Below, in pieces: positions 53,701-64,000 of a DNA stretch of 64,000 nucleotides; the stretch's first letter is position 1; every line of letters begins with the position of its first letter. The translations under genes and the position numbers were made by a program. The notes beneath the pieces were generated by a model. It did no database searches, was not told the origin of the DNA, and saw only the letters and a program-made list of their open reading frames with translations. The DNA is from Sipunculus nudus (Eukaryota; Annelida; Sipuncula; Golfingiida; Sipunculidae). The DNA lies in the NCBI GenBank assembly GCA_026874595.1, contig CM049306.1:46190019-46254018 (forward strand). Reading direction: 5' to 3'.

Positions 53701-56700
53701 CAAGTAATCAAACAGGATATATGTGAGTAAAATCAGTGGACACTTATTGGCATTTTATGCAGGTTGAGTGCTTAACAGGTAAAGCTCTGCTGTATATGTG
53801 TAAAGTTCCCAGAATCTGCTGAGTTGCAGGTCCAACTGTTAGAAGGCACATCTGTGCCGATTCTTCTGCCACAAGCAGTGCTTAGTTTGACCTCATGATA
53901 TCACACCTGTGAATTCTGGAAATCCAGGGACCATCAAAATAACACACCAGCCAATAAGCATGGCTAGGTCCCTTGGCACACCAGTGCAGGATTCAAACAA
54001 ATATTGTACAAAACTTTTCAAGAAATTTAAGGACATTACTTTCTGAAGGAATTTTGATGCTTGATTCTGGTCATTTTGAATTTAGTGATTTTTTTTATTC
54101 CTGTCATTTTGAATTAGGTGAATAAAAATCAAAGAAACATTTTTCAACCTTACACACAATAAAATGTCATTTTTTTTTCATTTATACTATTTTCTTAAAT
54201 TCCTTGACTTTTTTATACTTAAAATTTCACATTTTAAATTAAATTAAAAAATTTTTATAGAGTGCATGATCCCTGCAGTGTAAATCAAGAGTAGGGGAAA
54301 AGTTCCAAAAGATTTTAAGTTAATGAGTTAACCTTGACAAAAACTTACTCTCCATATTCTCTTTAACTAAAATTTAAATTTGCTCTGAGATTTGAATCTT
54401 TTCCACTATTAAACACTTTTCATTAGGTCTTACACTCAAAAGTCTGCACCTATGTTTGATCTTTTTTCCCTTTTAAACAGCTTGTTTTACAAAAGAAAAA
54501 AAAATAATGACTTCTGCAAGTACCTTAGCACAAATGAGAAACTTAATTGGGTCTAGAATAAAGCAGAACTCTATGCTGAATGGTCATGTCCTTGACTTTA
54601 ACCATGAGGTCTGTATAGCGAACTTCAAAAGCTAAGAATACATGGTAAACATTTCATCGCGATACCACTGTGGCTATAGAAATCTAGAGACCTTACATAA
54701 GCGCTAGCAATGTTTTTTTAACATGAAAAAGTCTTGGAAGCCTGAAAAGTCTTTCTTCCTGGACTTTTGTCGAAAAGTCTCTTTTCTGCCACAGTTAGAT
54801 CCCTGGCTGGCAGACGGAAACAAATACTCAATACCGCTGACACAGCTAATTTGTCATGTCACTTGGTACTCAGGAAACAAGCTGATTTCTATTATAGCAG
54901 CAAATGTTTACCGAAACAACACGCCGAAACAAATGATGTCCAGAGCTGGGATTGTAATGCATAAATAGTCCTTCCGTGACATCAAAGGTGGGTATTAACC
55001 TGAAGGTTAATTAAAAAGAACCGATGACTATGGTCCCTGTTTGTATGGAATACAATGGCACCAAAAACAGTGGTTATTCTAGGACATTCACACCACTGTT
55101 TCTGAATAATAAATGAGACAAGACTTCCTCACAATAAAGTATTGCAGCCAACATGTGAAAGAATGTGATACCGTATGAATAAACAGTCACATTTATTCCC
55201 CGAGCTGTTTTTGTTATGAGCCCTATTCACAGGACATGCTTTCAGGGTATTTTTAAACTTCGCCATACACTTTCCGGCTGGCTTTAATCTGTAGCAGCAG
55301 ATGACTTGAAGCGATGTACAGCGCTTCACTGTTAAAAGTATAACTAGGTACACTGTTATGACTGCATTCTGCTTCAAGCTTATTCCATACATAAAATGAA
55401 TTGGGTAACTAATTGCTAGTTCTGGTTTCCATGGAAACACATCATTAATCACTGTAGATCTGTCATGGCTGAAATCATCAATAACCTCAGTGTCCTGGCC
55501 TCGTATTGGTCGGTGCAGCATGGCATATTTACTCACACAAAACGCTGCCGTATCTGATAAGTTACCTGAGGAGATAAGTCAAGTGCTGGGCTGAGTCAGT
55601 TCTGCTTGCTGCGTCTTACATGGTAAACTGGATCAGACTTCCAATCATGGGATTGTAGTTGCTGCAGCACTGATTAAGTGGCAGGGTTCTCATGTACACA
55701 GGGTTGGAAATATTCACCCTTATCTCTGAAGACTTATGAATACCAAAAAGAACACCTAGCTTTGTGCCAAATAATCCAGTGGGTGAAATAATTTTATTTT
55801 TGAGAGCATACTATTGATAGAAGTATATGTCCCCAGGACATGAAACCACTGATACCGGGTATAATTTGAAGTATATAATAAAACAATTTGATATACCTGA
55901 ACAGCACAGATCCAATAATAATTCGAATTATGGTTTAAAATTTGCCTAAAAAGTAAAATTTATAGGTAGCTAATTGAAAAAGTAAAAAAAAAAAAAAAAA
56001 ATTAATTGGACAAAACAATTTTGTCTTATACGGTCTAGTGAGAATTGAGGTCTGCTAACCCTTTGGCCACTGCAACTTTCCTGTCAATTTCAAACCCTGA
56101 AGCATCAAAAACAGTATCCTGGTACGCAGGCACCAGGGTAATATCCTCGTGAGGACTGCGTTTCAGGTGCTATGCCATGACAGAAATGCTCTTAATCCTA
56201 TTATGTCACTAGCATTCAGTATCAGCTCATTTAATCACTGAATTAATAAACAATATGCAATTCCCAGCAGCATAATTTAATTATTCCGCCATGTTTTCAG
56301 AGATGGTAATACAACCGACCTACACAAATTAATGACAACAGCCTTCCGAGCTGGAAAAGATCCACAGTTTGCCAGAAAAGAGAGACCCAGGAATCTAATC
56401 TCAGCTGCCATATCTCAGGCCAAGCATACTACATACTACTATACCAATATTTATCGTTTGTGGTTGCTTTAACGGTCAGAACAGAGTTCTAATATAAAGC
56501 TTTGGCAAAGGGGCTTTTCTTCCTACTACGTTGCCATTGGTCTATAATATATATATTTGAATATAGCCCAGGAAGTTTACACCAGAAAAAATACTTTATT
56601 AATCAAATGGTCATGTCCTATTCATAGGCAAGGGTAGGAATGTGAGGATGCTTTGTTATGCTTCAATTATGGATGACATTCATCATTTACCATATTTATC

Positions 56701-58837
56701 ATTAATAAGTAAATTTAAATTAACACACATGAATCACTATGAAATATAAATGATAAAAAAAGAGAAATGATGAAACTCTTTTTGTACTGGAACAGAACTT
56801 CATGTGTAAAGCAATACCTTATACTTAAATTATATAGCCAAAGGAAAATCAGCCAATACATATATACAATTAAAATACATGATTGCCTGAGCTGTATATA
56901 TCATTAGCAGTCCTGGCTTTATATAAGAAAAATAATAAAGTGGTTATCGTTCTGATTCCAGTCCTAGGGATAACAAGGGCTCATTGTCTATTCTATAACT
57001 CTGCATAACCTTCACTCCATAACTTTCCACAGGTGTATCTATATATAATTTGCAAGTGAAATAACAACTGGTTTAATAAGATAAGGATAGCAGTGCCACC
57101 AGTAAGGTAAAACAGGTGTAGAGAAACAAGGCCTTATCACATCAATACTTCATTTATGTTTAACACAGCAACCGGCACTTATCAGATCTAGGCCTCGTTT
57201 TTGACTAACATATCAGCACAGACCTACTTTAACCTATTTCTTTGCAACAGTTTGAAACAGTGACCCATTTAATTTTACGAGAACATGGCAGTAATGTAGG
57301 GCAATGTACTGCATTCAAAGATTAAACGACTTTAAATTTAACCCATAAACCAAAATCCTCTAAACACTGTGGTTTTATCCGGATTGTTTGTTAAATTAAT
57401 AAGTGGTGACCTACTTTTGAATTTTTTCATTTGATGCAGACTGGGTAGTATATGGAAGGATCTGATGGAGATGAGGATCCTGACTGAACCAAGCACCAGC
57501 AACTAAAGGCTTTGGGCTCTGAAAGATGTCTCGTGTCTAATTACTAATTAGGTGTCGTGTTGCCTAACTGGAAATTGGTATGTATCAGATTCCAATGGAG
57601 TGATTTTATCTGTGAAAATATTGGACTTTTATGGGAACTGTGTCCATACTCAGGGTCAAGACAGCTCATTTTTTTATGCCTTAGAAACTGCTGGGAAGGC
57701 TTGTCAAAGATGGATATCGGGGGGGGGGGGAACTCTATATAGCTGAGCAGACTGGAGAGTTAGCTTAGGAGCGCAGGAAAAAGCAATATTCTCTGTTGCT
57801 AGTTCAGGAAGATTTTTACGAGGAAGCGATAGTTCTTCTGGTGAATCAATAACTCCTTAATGTCGTCAACTCACCATCAGTCATTCCTTGTTGATTCTGT
57901 TTATTATAATGCCAGAAAGATGCACCCATGAAACCCCTATCTGCACTTAACAATAGCACCCTGTGTGCTTTAATAAGGAGGAGATAGGAAGGCTTTGGAA
58001 AAGCTTCATCGCCACATATCAAAGAACTGTCATTTTTGTCACTACGAAGGGACTGCCTGTCAAACACACTAAAAATGGAGTTCTTTGTCACATAACTGGA
58101 ACACCACTACTAGAGACCAGCTAAAGGCTCTGCCATCTTCCTACAAATAATGCTAATAGACGGAAATATTATGAATGGCCAACTTGGTGACTAGGATGAT
58201 AGGAGAGAGGAGAATTATGAAGATTTATGGAGTAGACACCTTTATCACAATATTGTTATTTAAGACTTAACCTGCAAGTACCAGAAGAAGAACACAAACT
58301 GCCATTGAGATTTTCAAATGGTTATCCAACTGATCTCACTGCAATAAAGCATTAAGGACTCACAATCCTATTCTTTGAAACACAAAATATGTGTAAATGT
58401 TGATTGATTAATTATTTTCTGATAACTTTACTCTTTTGAGCACATAAAATCCCATATCCTACCAATTAGTGCATAAAACTTTTGAGACTCAGAAATATGA
58501 CCCAAGCTTAACTGGAAGATGAGAGACTGTACAAGACCTCCAGGGCCTTACATACAAAACCCATGACCCCTGAAAAACCCATAACTGTTAAAATCAAACC
58601 CTAGAATGCAACTATTATTTATACAGAAAATAATACTCTTGGACAACCTGGAGAGTGAAGAAAGCAAATGAAGGAAAGTTCTTAGCATTTAAACTTGCAA
58701 TATTTGCACTTTCCAGAATTGTCAATCAAACTATTACTTTGACCAGTAATTTTGCAAGTCATTTTAACAGAGATTGATATAGCTAACACCATACAGGTTT
58801 GCCCAATCACCCTGACATATAAGACAGATGGACTTAC
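35778..58837 (-). other. 23-kb intron between the RRM2 and ZZ exons
   Basis: The intron is bounded by GTAAGT at 58837 and a T-rich tract ending in CAG at 35778. No coding exon is recognised inside it. It holds a mariner-type MITE at 45000-45104, an (AAT)n run near 53354-53373, an A18 run at 55984-56001, a C-run near 40076 and a G-run near 57720. It also holds a purine-rich stretch near 46000-46300 and a pyrimidine-rich stretch near 43100-43520. Some blocks of higher complexity (for example 52960-53180, 48290-48420, 54720-55000) might be regulatory elements, but nothing in the sequence proves it. CpG is strongly depleted throughout. Confidence 0.9.
45000..45104. mobile_element. Mariner-type MITE with TACAGT ends, intronic
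   Basis: The 105-bp element begins TACAGTAAACCTCG and ends with the reverse complement of TACAGTGAAACCTCAAAAT. The outermost TA at each end fits the TA target of Tc1/mariner elements. The interior has GACCACCTCAAAAT paired with a GGTCGTAATTTTGAGG block. It lies within the 23-kb intron of the CPEB gene. Confidence 0.65.
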
Positions 58838-59019
58838 CCGTTTATCGATATCACCATGCTGTAGCTGCACGAAGCGCGCACTGATGGCAGCTATGTAGCT
58901 TTGTTGGTTAGAGAAGGCCACCCTTCCTGCACCCTTAGGGTACTTCAGCTCTGGGTCCGTGTCAATGCCAGCATAACACACCCCACCATACAGCCGGTCC
59001 ATGATCATCGCTAACTCCA
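58838..59019 (-). CDS. CPEB2/3/4: CPEB2/3/4-class protein, RRM2 exon
   Basis: This 182-nt exon encodes VELAMIMDRLYGGVCYAGID through to QLQHGDIDKR. The first V is completed by the last base of the upstream exon. It holds almost all of RRM2: the first helix (ELAMIMDRL), the loop with GIDTDPELKYPKGAG, the RNP1 strand (KGAGRVAFSNQQSYI) and the last strand (FVQLQHGDIDKR). The aromatic and basic RNP1 positions expected for RNA contact are present. The acceptor is TGTATTTTCAG ending at 59020. The donor is GTAAGT starting at 58837. The exon ends in phase 0, directly joinable to the zinc-domain exon. The intron positions at PLRA/VELA and DKR/VEVK appear, from memory, to match vertebrate CPEB2-4 genes, which would make this architecture ancient. 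Confidence 0.98.
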
Positions 59020-60624
59020 CTGAAAATACAACACATCCAGGAATCAACACAAATATTTTTAAGCTTCAGGTTACCTCTTATAATATGTAATCCATATACT
59101 GAACTAACATTCTCTACATTGAATCTATATAATGTCCATGTGCCCATTTCTGTAATCTCTGTATCCCTACTGTCACCCTGGGCCAGCCAACCCTTGGTTG
59201 AACATACTTGCAAGCCACTGGTTCTTCCTGGAGAGAACATCAGGTTCTATAATACCTTAGAACTGTAGTCTCTAAGCCTTCTAGTGAAAATACCAGAAAG
59301 TCTGACTCAATACAGGACAATAGAAATCTGAAATTGTTATGTGAAGAAAGATTTAGCACAAACTGAAAACCTGCACCTCAAAGTACATCAGCTATGAACT
59401 GCCAAAAACATAACCCCCATGCCTTGTCTCACCAGTTTAGGAAATTATGTTTGACCAAAGAAACTTTGGTTAAGATTTACTAATGTGAAGAATTGTCTTT
59501 CAAACTGGATTGTGAAGCTATGGTTCAAGTGTATACATTTATAAATAAAAAAAGGCCTTCCTAGATTCTGTTTTTGTGTGTGCCATGCCACATGCCTTAT
59601 GTTAATCATGTAAAAAATAATCAGATTTAAATCGCAGATGATATCCACATCTAGTTCTAATGATTTCATATATCTAGTTTGATAAGACTGCTTGATATAG
59701 GAACATGCAGCCACAATAATTTAAGATAGAGACAAGGTAGTAAATTATACATACTTCCTGGTGTTCTAAGACCACAGTGATAAATTCTATCTACAACTTT
59801 TTTTACCATCCAGGCTGCATGCTACTTCCTCCTGTGTTTATGTAATCATGGCTCAGTGAAGTAATTAACTGTACTCGAGATAATTTAGCTAAATTAAGAT
59901 ATTTTAATCATCATATCCTGTCAGGGTGTTCACCTTTTTAATACCTGAATCAACATGATATTCCCTGGGAGAAGGTGAACCACTTATTTGTCAAATTTGA
60001 GTTTAGTCATTTACTGCTCAATGTAATTTGAGATTTTGGACAAATCTTTATATTCATCCTACATGATGAGGCATGATGAAACCCCCAATAAATTTTTTTT
60101 TATTGACAAACATAATAAAAAACTGATACAAGTATAAAAAATGTAGATAAGGAGAATGTGATCATGTATTATTACACACACACACTTAAAGAATTAAACA
60201 TTTAATTAGAAGGTCTTATACCTCTGCAAGCATCTTAAACTCAATTAAAGTTTTGTCTACTAATAACCTATCATTAAGATATTATGCCAAATCTCTTGAG
60301 TTTGACATGCTTTCAAAATTTTTTCATGGAAGCTTAGGAACCAACTACCTTCTCCTAAAACACCAATTACCTGAAAACCACTAAGATACAATACTGGTGC
60401 AACTCTAAGGAAGCAATCACATTCAGAGCAGTATTCTTCACTTGGGTCAAGTTGTAATAAAAGTAATTAGTGTGTCATGGGTCATTTCCCTGCAAAAAGG
60501 TATCCCATGGCCCAATGCTAGCGCATATAGCACCACCTGACAACTAGTTATATTATCAAACTATGTCAACAAGCGGCGAGGTAATGGATATTCAAGTTGG
60601 CATATAATTCCTTCTCTGGGGTTG

Positions 60625-60672
60625 CAAGCCATATTGAAGGTATATAACCCCAAGCCATATTGAAGGTATATA
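60625..60672 (+). repeat. Short tandem duplication, 26-bp period
   Basis: CAAGCCATATTGAAGGTATA plus TA occurs at 60625-60646 and again, identical, at 60651-60672, separated by ACCC. A recent slippage or repair duplication in the intron. Confidence 0.85.
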
Positions 60673-61435
60673 TAAAGTATTTTGAAATGAAAGCAAATAA
60701 ATAAGATCAAAATTCATGTTATCTAATAAATAATTACACCAATACAGTTCATTCACTTAAAATTCCTTTATTATCACACAACACTGGCTGATATTTTTGC
60801 GGTCTTGCGGCCTTCAAACGGTGTTCAGTGCAGCAAAAAATAGTTGGGAAATTATAGCCTCTATGTATAATACACACCTAAGGTTTTTAGTTAAGATTTT
60901 ATGCTAAAAAAATGGGGATTATGTTTGGGGAAAGACAGTATTATTTAAATGGAATCATGCAGTCCAAGTGCAAGACACAATATAATGTGTCTGTTTCCTA
61001 GCTGCATACGCATATGTACCACATACGTACTGCATGCATATGCATATTTATGAAATGCCACCTTAATACCATTTGAAGCAGGTAACCTGGAAAATGATTG
61101 CTGTGTGATTCTCAACAGCTAGGTAATGTATTGACTGGTTGCCTGATCAATACTTTGGCATCATGGTATGGACAAGCTCATAAGTAATTTGTAATGCCCT
61201 ATTATGTCAGGAGTAGCATGGTCAGGAAGGCCATTAACAGCAGTTGCTATAATAAGAGTCCCATACAACAGGAGGCAGGTCCATGGATGGCGGCATACAA
61301 TAAGCATCCTTGTCCAACTGCACAAATCTGACCATCTGACTATAATAGACATAGTATGAGGAATTATATCTAATCATTACCTATTTTGTAAGACATGGAT
61401 CTCATGGTTGACAAACCAGCTCTAACATTAATTTT

Positions 61436-61520
61436 TTTAAACATTAAATTTTGCCTTTAACCATTTCAAACATCAATTTGTCTTTAAACATTTCAAACAT
61501 TAAATTTTTCTTTTAACTGA
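61436..61520 (+). repeat. Diverged tandem repeat, about 30-bp period
   Basis: Three imperfect units of the AAACATTAAATTTTGCCTTT-AACCATTTC type lie in a row within the intron. Non-coding. Confidence 0.6.
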
Positions 61521-61538
61521 AGTTTGCATATTTCTAGG

Positions 61539-61718
61539 TACAGTGAAACCTGTGTAATAAGACATCCTGTGGGAGTGGCCAAAAGTAGTTTAAGGTACAG
61601 AAGTCTTATTACATTGGTATATTATAACCAATGTGAATGCTTTCAGTCCACTCAGCAGCGGTCTTAACAAACATGTGGTCTTATTAAACAGGTGGTCTTT
61701 CAGACAGGGTCCACTGTA
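61539..61718. mobile_element. Mariner-type MITE with TACAGTG ends, intronic
   Basis: A 180-bp element with ends TACAGTGAAACCTGTGTAA and the reverse complement of TACAGTGGACCCTGTCTG. Internal AATAAGAC/GTCTTATTA motifs are repeated in inverted orientation. Its ends match those of the element at 45000-45104, so both belong to one family or to close relatives. No coding capacity. Confidence 0.65.
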
Positions 61719-63571
61719 TATAATATGAAGCTAAATTCAAAATTAAACACACCATTAAAGATTCACTCGATCTGTTTTTGATATCTAGGCATTTCCTACC
61801 AAGGGTATTTTAACATCACTAAAAGAAAGTAACAAGATTTATTTTAGAATACAGAGCAAACTACACTTTGAATAATTTTGTTGACTCAGATATTTTGTGT
61901 GTTCTCAGATCCAAATGGTTTGTTGTCCTTTCCATTTGTTCAAAGCTACTGTGGTAGATATAAATTTCTTTTTCTCTGGTCTTGTGTATCTAGTACTCTA
62001 AATTTCATTTTAAAACACAGCAAATGACTAAATTTCTGTATAAAAAATTTTAAAATTTATAATAAAAAAGAGAAAAATTTGACAAAACCTTCACCACTGA
62101 AACAATATTACACAAACATTTATAGAAGACAAAAAAGCAACTGCACAGAATTTTTTAGAATACACCGGAAACTACAAAAAATCTTATCAAAATATCCTTA
62201 AAAATAAAGTATGTTGCTTGATATCACAGCCAAACAGGTCAGGTGCAGGTTAACAGGAGACTCAGCTGACCCCGCCGCTGATCTATAAGACCCAACTGTG
62301 GACCTCTGCTCCCATATTTGCACGTTTAGGCCTCATTAAATTTCCAGCTCTGCTACAGATCAGCTTAGGCAGCACCCTAAGAGTCACCTGTTAAACCCTA
62401 TCATATCCCTGGTGAACCAAAAAATTAATGCCACGCTCCACGATCATGACAAAAAAAAGAAAATTATGACCATACACAAGAGAGATCAGCAAATCTGTGA
62501 GTCTCCTGGGAAATTTGTGATGGCTGGCAACACTGCTCAAAGATGAATGACTTAATATTACATAAATATTAAAGATGGGGGATACAAATGACACAACTGG
62601 TGATAGACAAATACCCCATATGTATTGTCATTAAACCCAGAGATTAATAGCTGGCCACAAAAAGTAAAAAGTAATTTGATTGGTTAATCTTTTAGAATTT
62701 CCATAGAATGGTTTAAATGAGTTTTATATGTTAAAGTTTACATTACAAAACTGAACAGGAAACTGATCGGTTAAATGTGAAAATTCTTTTGAAAGAGTGG
62801 CAAAAATTAAAACCAGTAAGAAAGAAAATAATGATGAAGTCAAAATAGGAACAACAAATGAGTAAACACAAGTTTTTGAAAACACTGGTTTTTGAAAACA
62901 GATGTGGGCACTGACTGACTAAATGAGGCTTGTTTGCGCCAATGAAATCATATGTTACAGCAAAGGTCAAAAGTTACAGGGCCCCTTTCAGCATTATAAT
63001 GAAAGACCTCATAGCTCAAAGAAAGAGCTACAAAAACCTCTACAAGTCTAAAGTGTAGGTAGATAACGAGGTACACATGAAGAAGAAACTGAATAATGAA
63101 AGCAGTGTTTCTTATAAAGACATTTAAAGAATACTAGACTGCAGGGGCTTATGAGAGCACGGTGGGTCTGAGCGAGGATGGACTCGCATTCTGATCAGCA
63201 AGATACCAAGACAGAACATGAGTGCAGACAAACACATTACCAATTCCTCCTCTTGATCAATTTGTCTGAAAGACTGCAGATAAAGGACTGTGCAAAAAGG
63301 GCAGAACTGACGGCAGCAGACAGTCAGTGTTACAGCTGTCATTAGGTAACAAATACATGGGACATGGTGCTGTGGCCTGTGCTCTGCGAGGCTTTGATAC
63401 GGACTGTGATGAGGAATGGGAAGGGAATAAAAGCCTATCAACCCTGCCTGGTACAAGTTCGGGAAAGCTTGCGACGGGCCAAATGAGGCTCACTTGCTCC
63501 AATTGATCATAGGAGTTTCCTTGTGGTACTCTTACGCAGCAGTAATCTCTGAAGCGCAAAGAAATACATAC

Positions 63572-63686
63572 CTGCCCGCAAAGGTCGTGGAACCCCACCA
63601 ACGAAGATGGTCTTTCGAGGGTCCAGTGGCTGTGATCCATCCATTACAAAGTCAGAATCACTCAAGTTCCAGGGTCGGATTTGAAC
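63572..63686 (-). CDS. CPEB2/3/4: CPEB2/3/4-class protein, exon with end of RRM1, linker and RNP2 of RRM2
   Basis: This 115-nt internal exon encodes 38 residues from VQIRPWNLSDSDF to GGVPRPLRA plus the first base of the next codon. VQIRPWNLSDSDF is the end of RRM1 and the linker of CPEB2/3/4 (Orb2) proteins. KTIFVGGVPR is the RNP2 strand that opens RRM2. The peptide looks essentially unchanged from the vertebrate proteins, and it separates this class from CPEB1. The acceptor is a pyrimidine-rich stretch ending in CAG just upstream of 63686. The donor is GTATGT starting at 63571. The exon begins in phase 0 and ends in phase 1, which fits the next exon exactly. CPEB2-4 proteins bind U-rich elements in mRNA 3'UTRs and tune poly(A) length and translation, largely in the cytoplasm of neurons and germ cells; that is family knowledge. 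The preceding RRM1 exons are outside the window. Confidence 0.97.
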
Positions 63687-64000
63687 CTGAAAAGATTGAC
63701 AACAATTCACCCTCTGCCTCAATATTATGGCTTTGAATATAAATAATATGATATCACTGTTGTCTCTCTGATACTTGTTTTATTCCATGTGTGACATCAC
63801 TTGACACACATGATAACCAGAAAATATTTGAATTTTAATATTCTTTTATTTATTAATTACAGTAATCATTTATACGAATTGTCAATTGTCCCTGGTGAAT
63901 TCAAGTTTATACACATATTCATTCATTAGCATTTGTAAAAGAAGAACTTCAAGGGTCTGTATTTCATTTCTCACTTTTTAACATCAGTTGCCACTGGAAC
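63687..64000 (-). other. Partial intron upstream of the first exon in the window
   Basis: The stretch ends in TCTTTTCAG against the exon at 63686. No RRM1 coding sequence is found in the remaining 314 bases, so the intron continues beyond the window. Confidence 0.85.

Larger units (their letters stand above)
59020..63571 (-). other. 4.5-kb intron between the RRM1/RRM2 junction exon and the RRM2 exon
   Basis: The intron is bounded by GTATGT at 63571 and TATTTTCAG ending at 59020. It contains a mariner-type MITE at 61539-61718 and two small tandem repeats (60625-60672 and about 61436-61520). I see no other exon in it. Confidence 0.9.

Noticed and set aside
35778-58837. Possible HDV-like self-cleaving ribozyme, as known from the mammalian CPEB3 gene
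   Set aside because: The mammalian ribozyme is in an early intron and restricted to mammals; I saw no matching double-pseudoknot layout in these late introns, although a covariance search would be needed to be sure.

Overview
This is a piece of an animal nuclear genome. It holds the 3' end of one protein-coding gene on the minus strand and about 30.8 kb of repeat-rich DNA beyond that gene's end. The gene is recognised with high confidence: three exons (63572-63686, 58838-59019, 35550-35777) encode the C-terminus of a cytoplasmic polyadenylation element-binding protein of the CPEB2/3/4 (Orb2) class, an RNA-binding regulator of mRNA translation. They carry the end of RRM1, all of RRM2, and the ZZ-type zinc-binding domain up to the stop codon. 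Splice sites, intron phases and reading frame all agree. Upstream exons lie beyond position 64000.

Layout from right to left, in the direction of transcription: a partial intron (63687-64000), the RRM1/RRM2 junction exon, a 4.5-kb intron, the RRM2 exon, a 23-kb intron, the terminal ZZ exon, then a long 3'UTR of about 4.7 kb. The 3'UTR runs to a distal AATAAA at 30868-30873, followed by a GU-rich element. It contains six Pumilio-type UGUANAUA motifs, several CPE-like motifs and one miR-92 seed match, so the message may itself be under translational control.

The 1-30.8 kb side has no exon I can recognise. It contains AT and CT/AT microsatellites, a tRNA-derived SINE, a 678-bp non-autonomous DNA transposon with 35-bp terminal repeats and a TTA target duplication, a smaller MITE, two loci of one 37-bp tandem repeat, a 145-bp satellite built around AAGGTCA palindromes, hairpins, and a diverged tandem duplication at the far left. 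The most notable element (27548-28095) is a Penelope-like retroelement remnant: two inverted copies of a terminal repeat, each with a hammerhead ribozyme core, flank a fragment that looks like the start of the element's ORF.

CpG dinucleotides are frequent left of about 30.82 kb and scarce across the whole transcription unit to its right. The switch falls on the inferred polyadenylation site. This matches the mosaic gene-body methylation known from many invertebrates. With the repeat types (hammerhead-bearing Penelope element, AAGGTCA satellite, GGCGGATC-type dispersed repeat), a lophotrochozoan, most likely a mollusc, is my best guess. The species cannot be fixed from the sequence alone.
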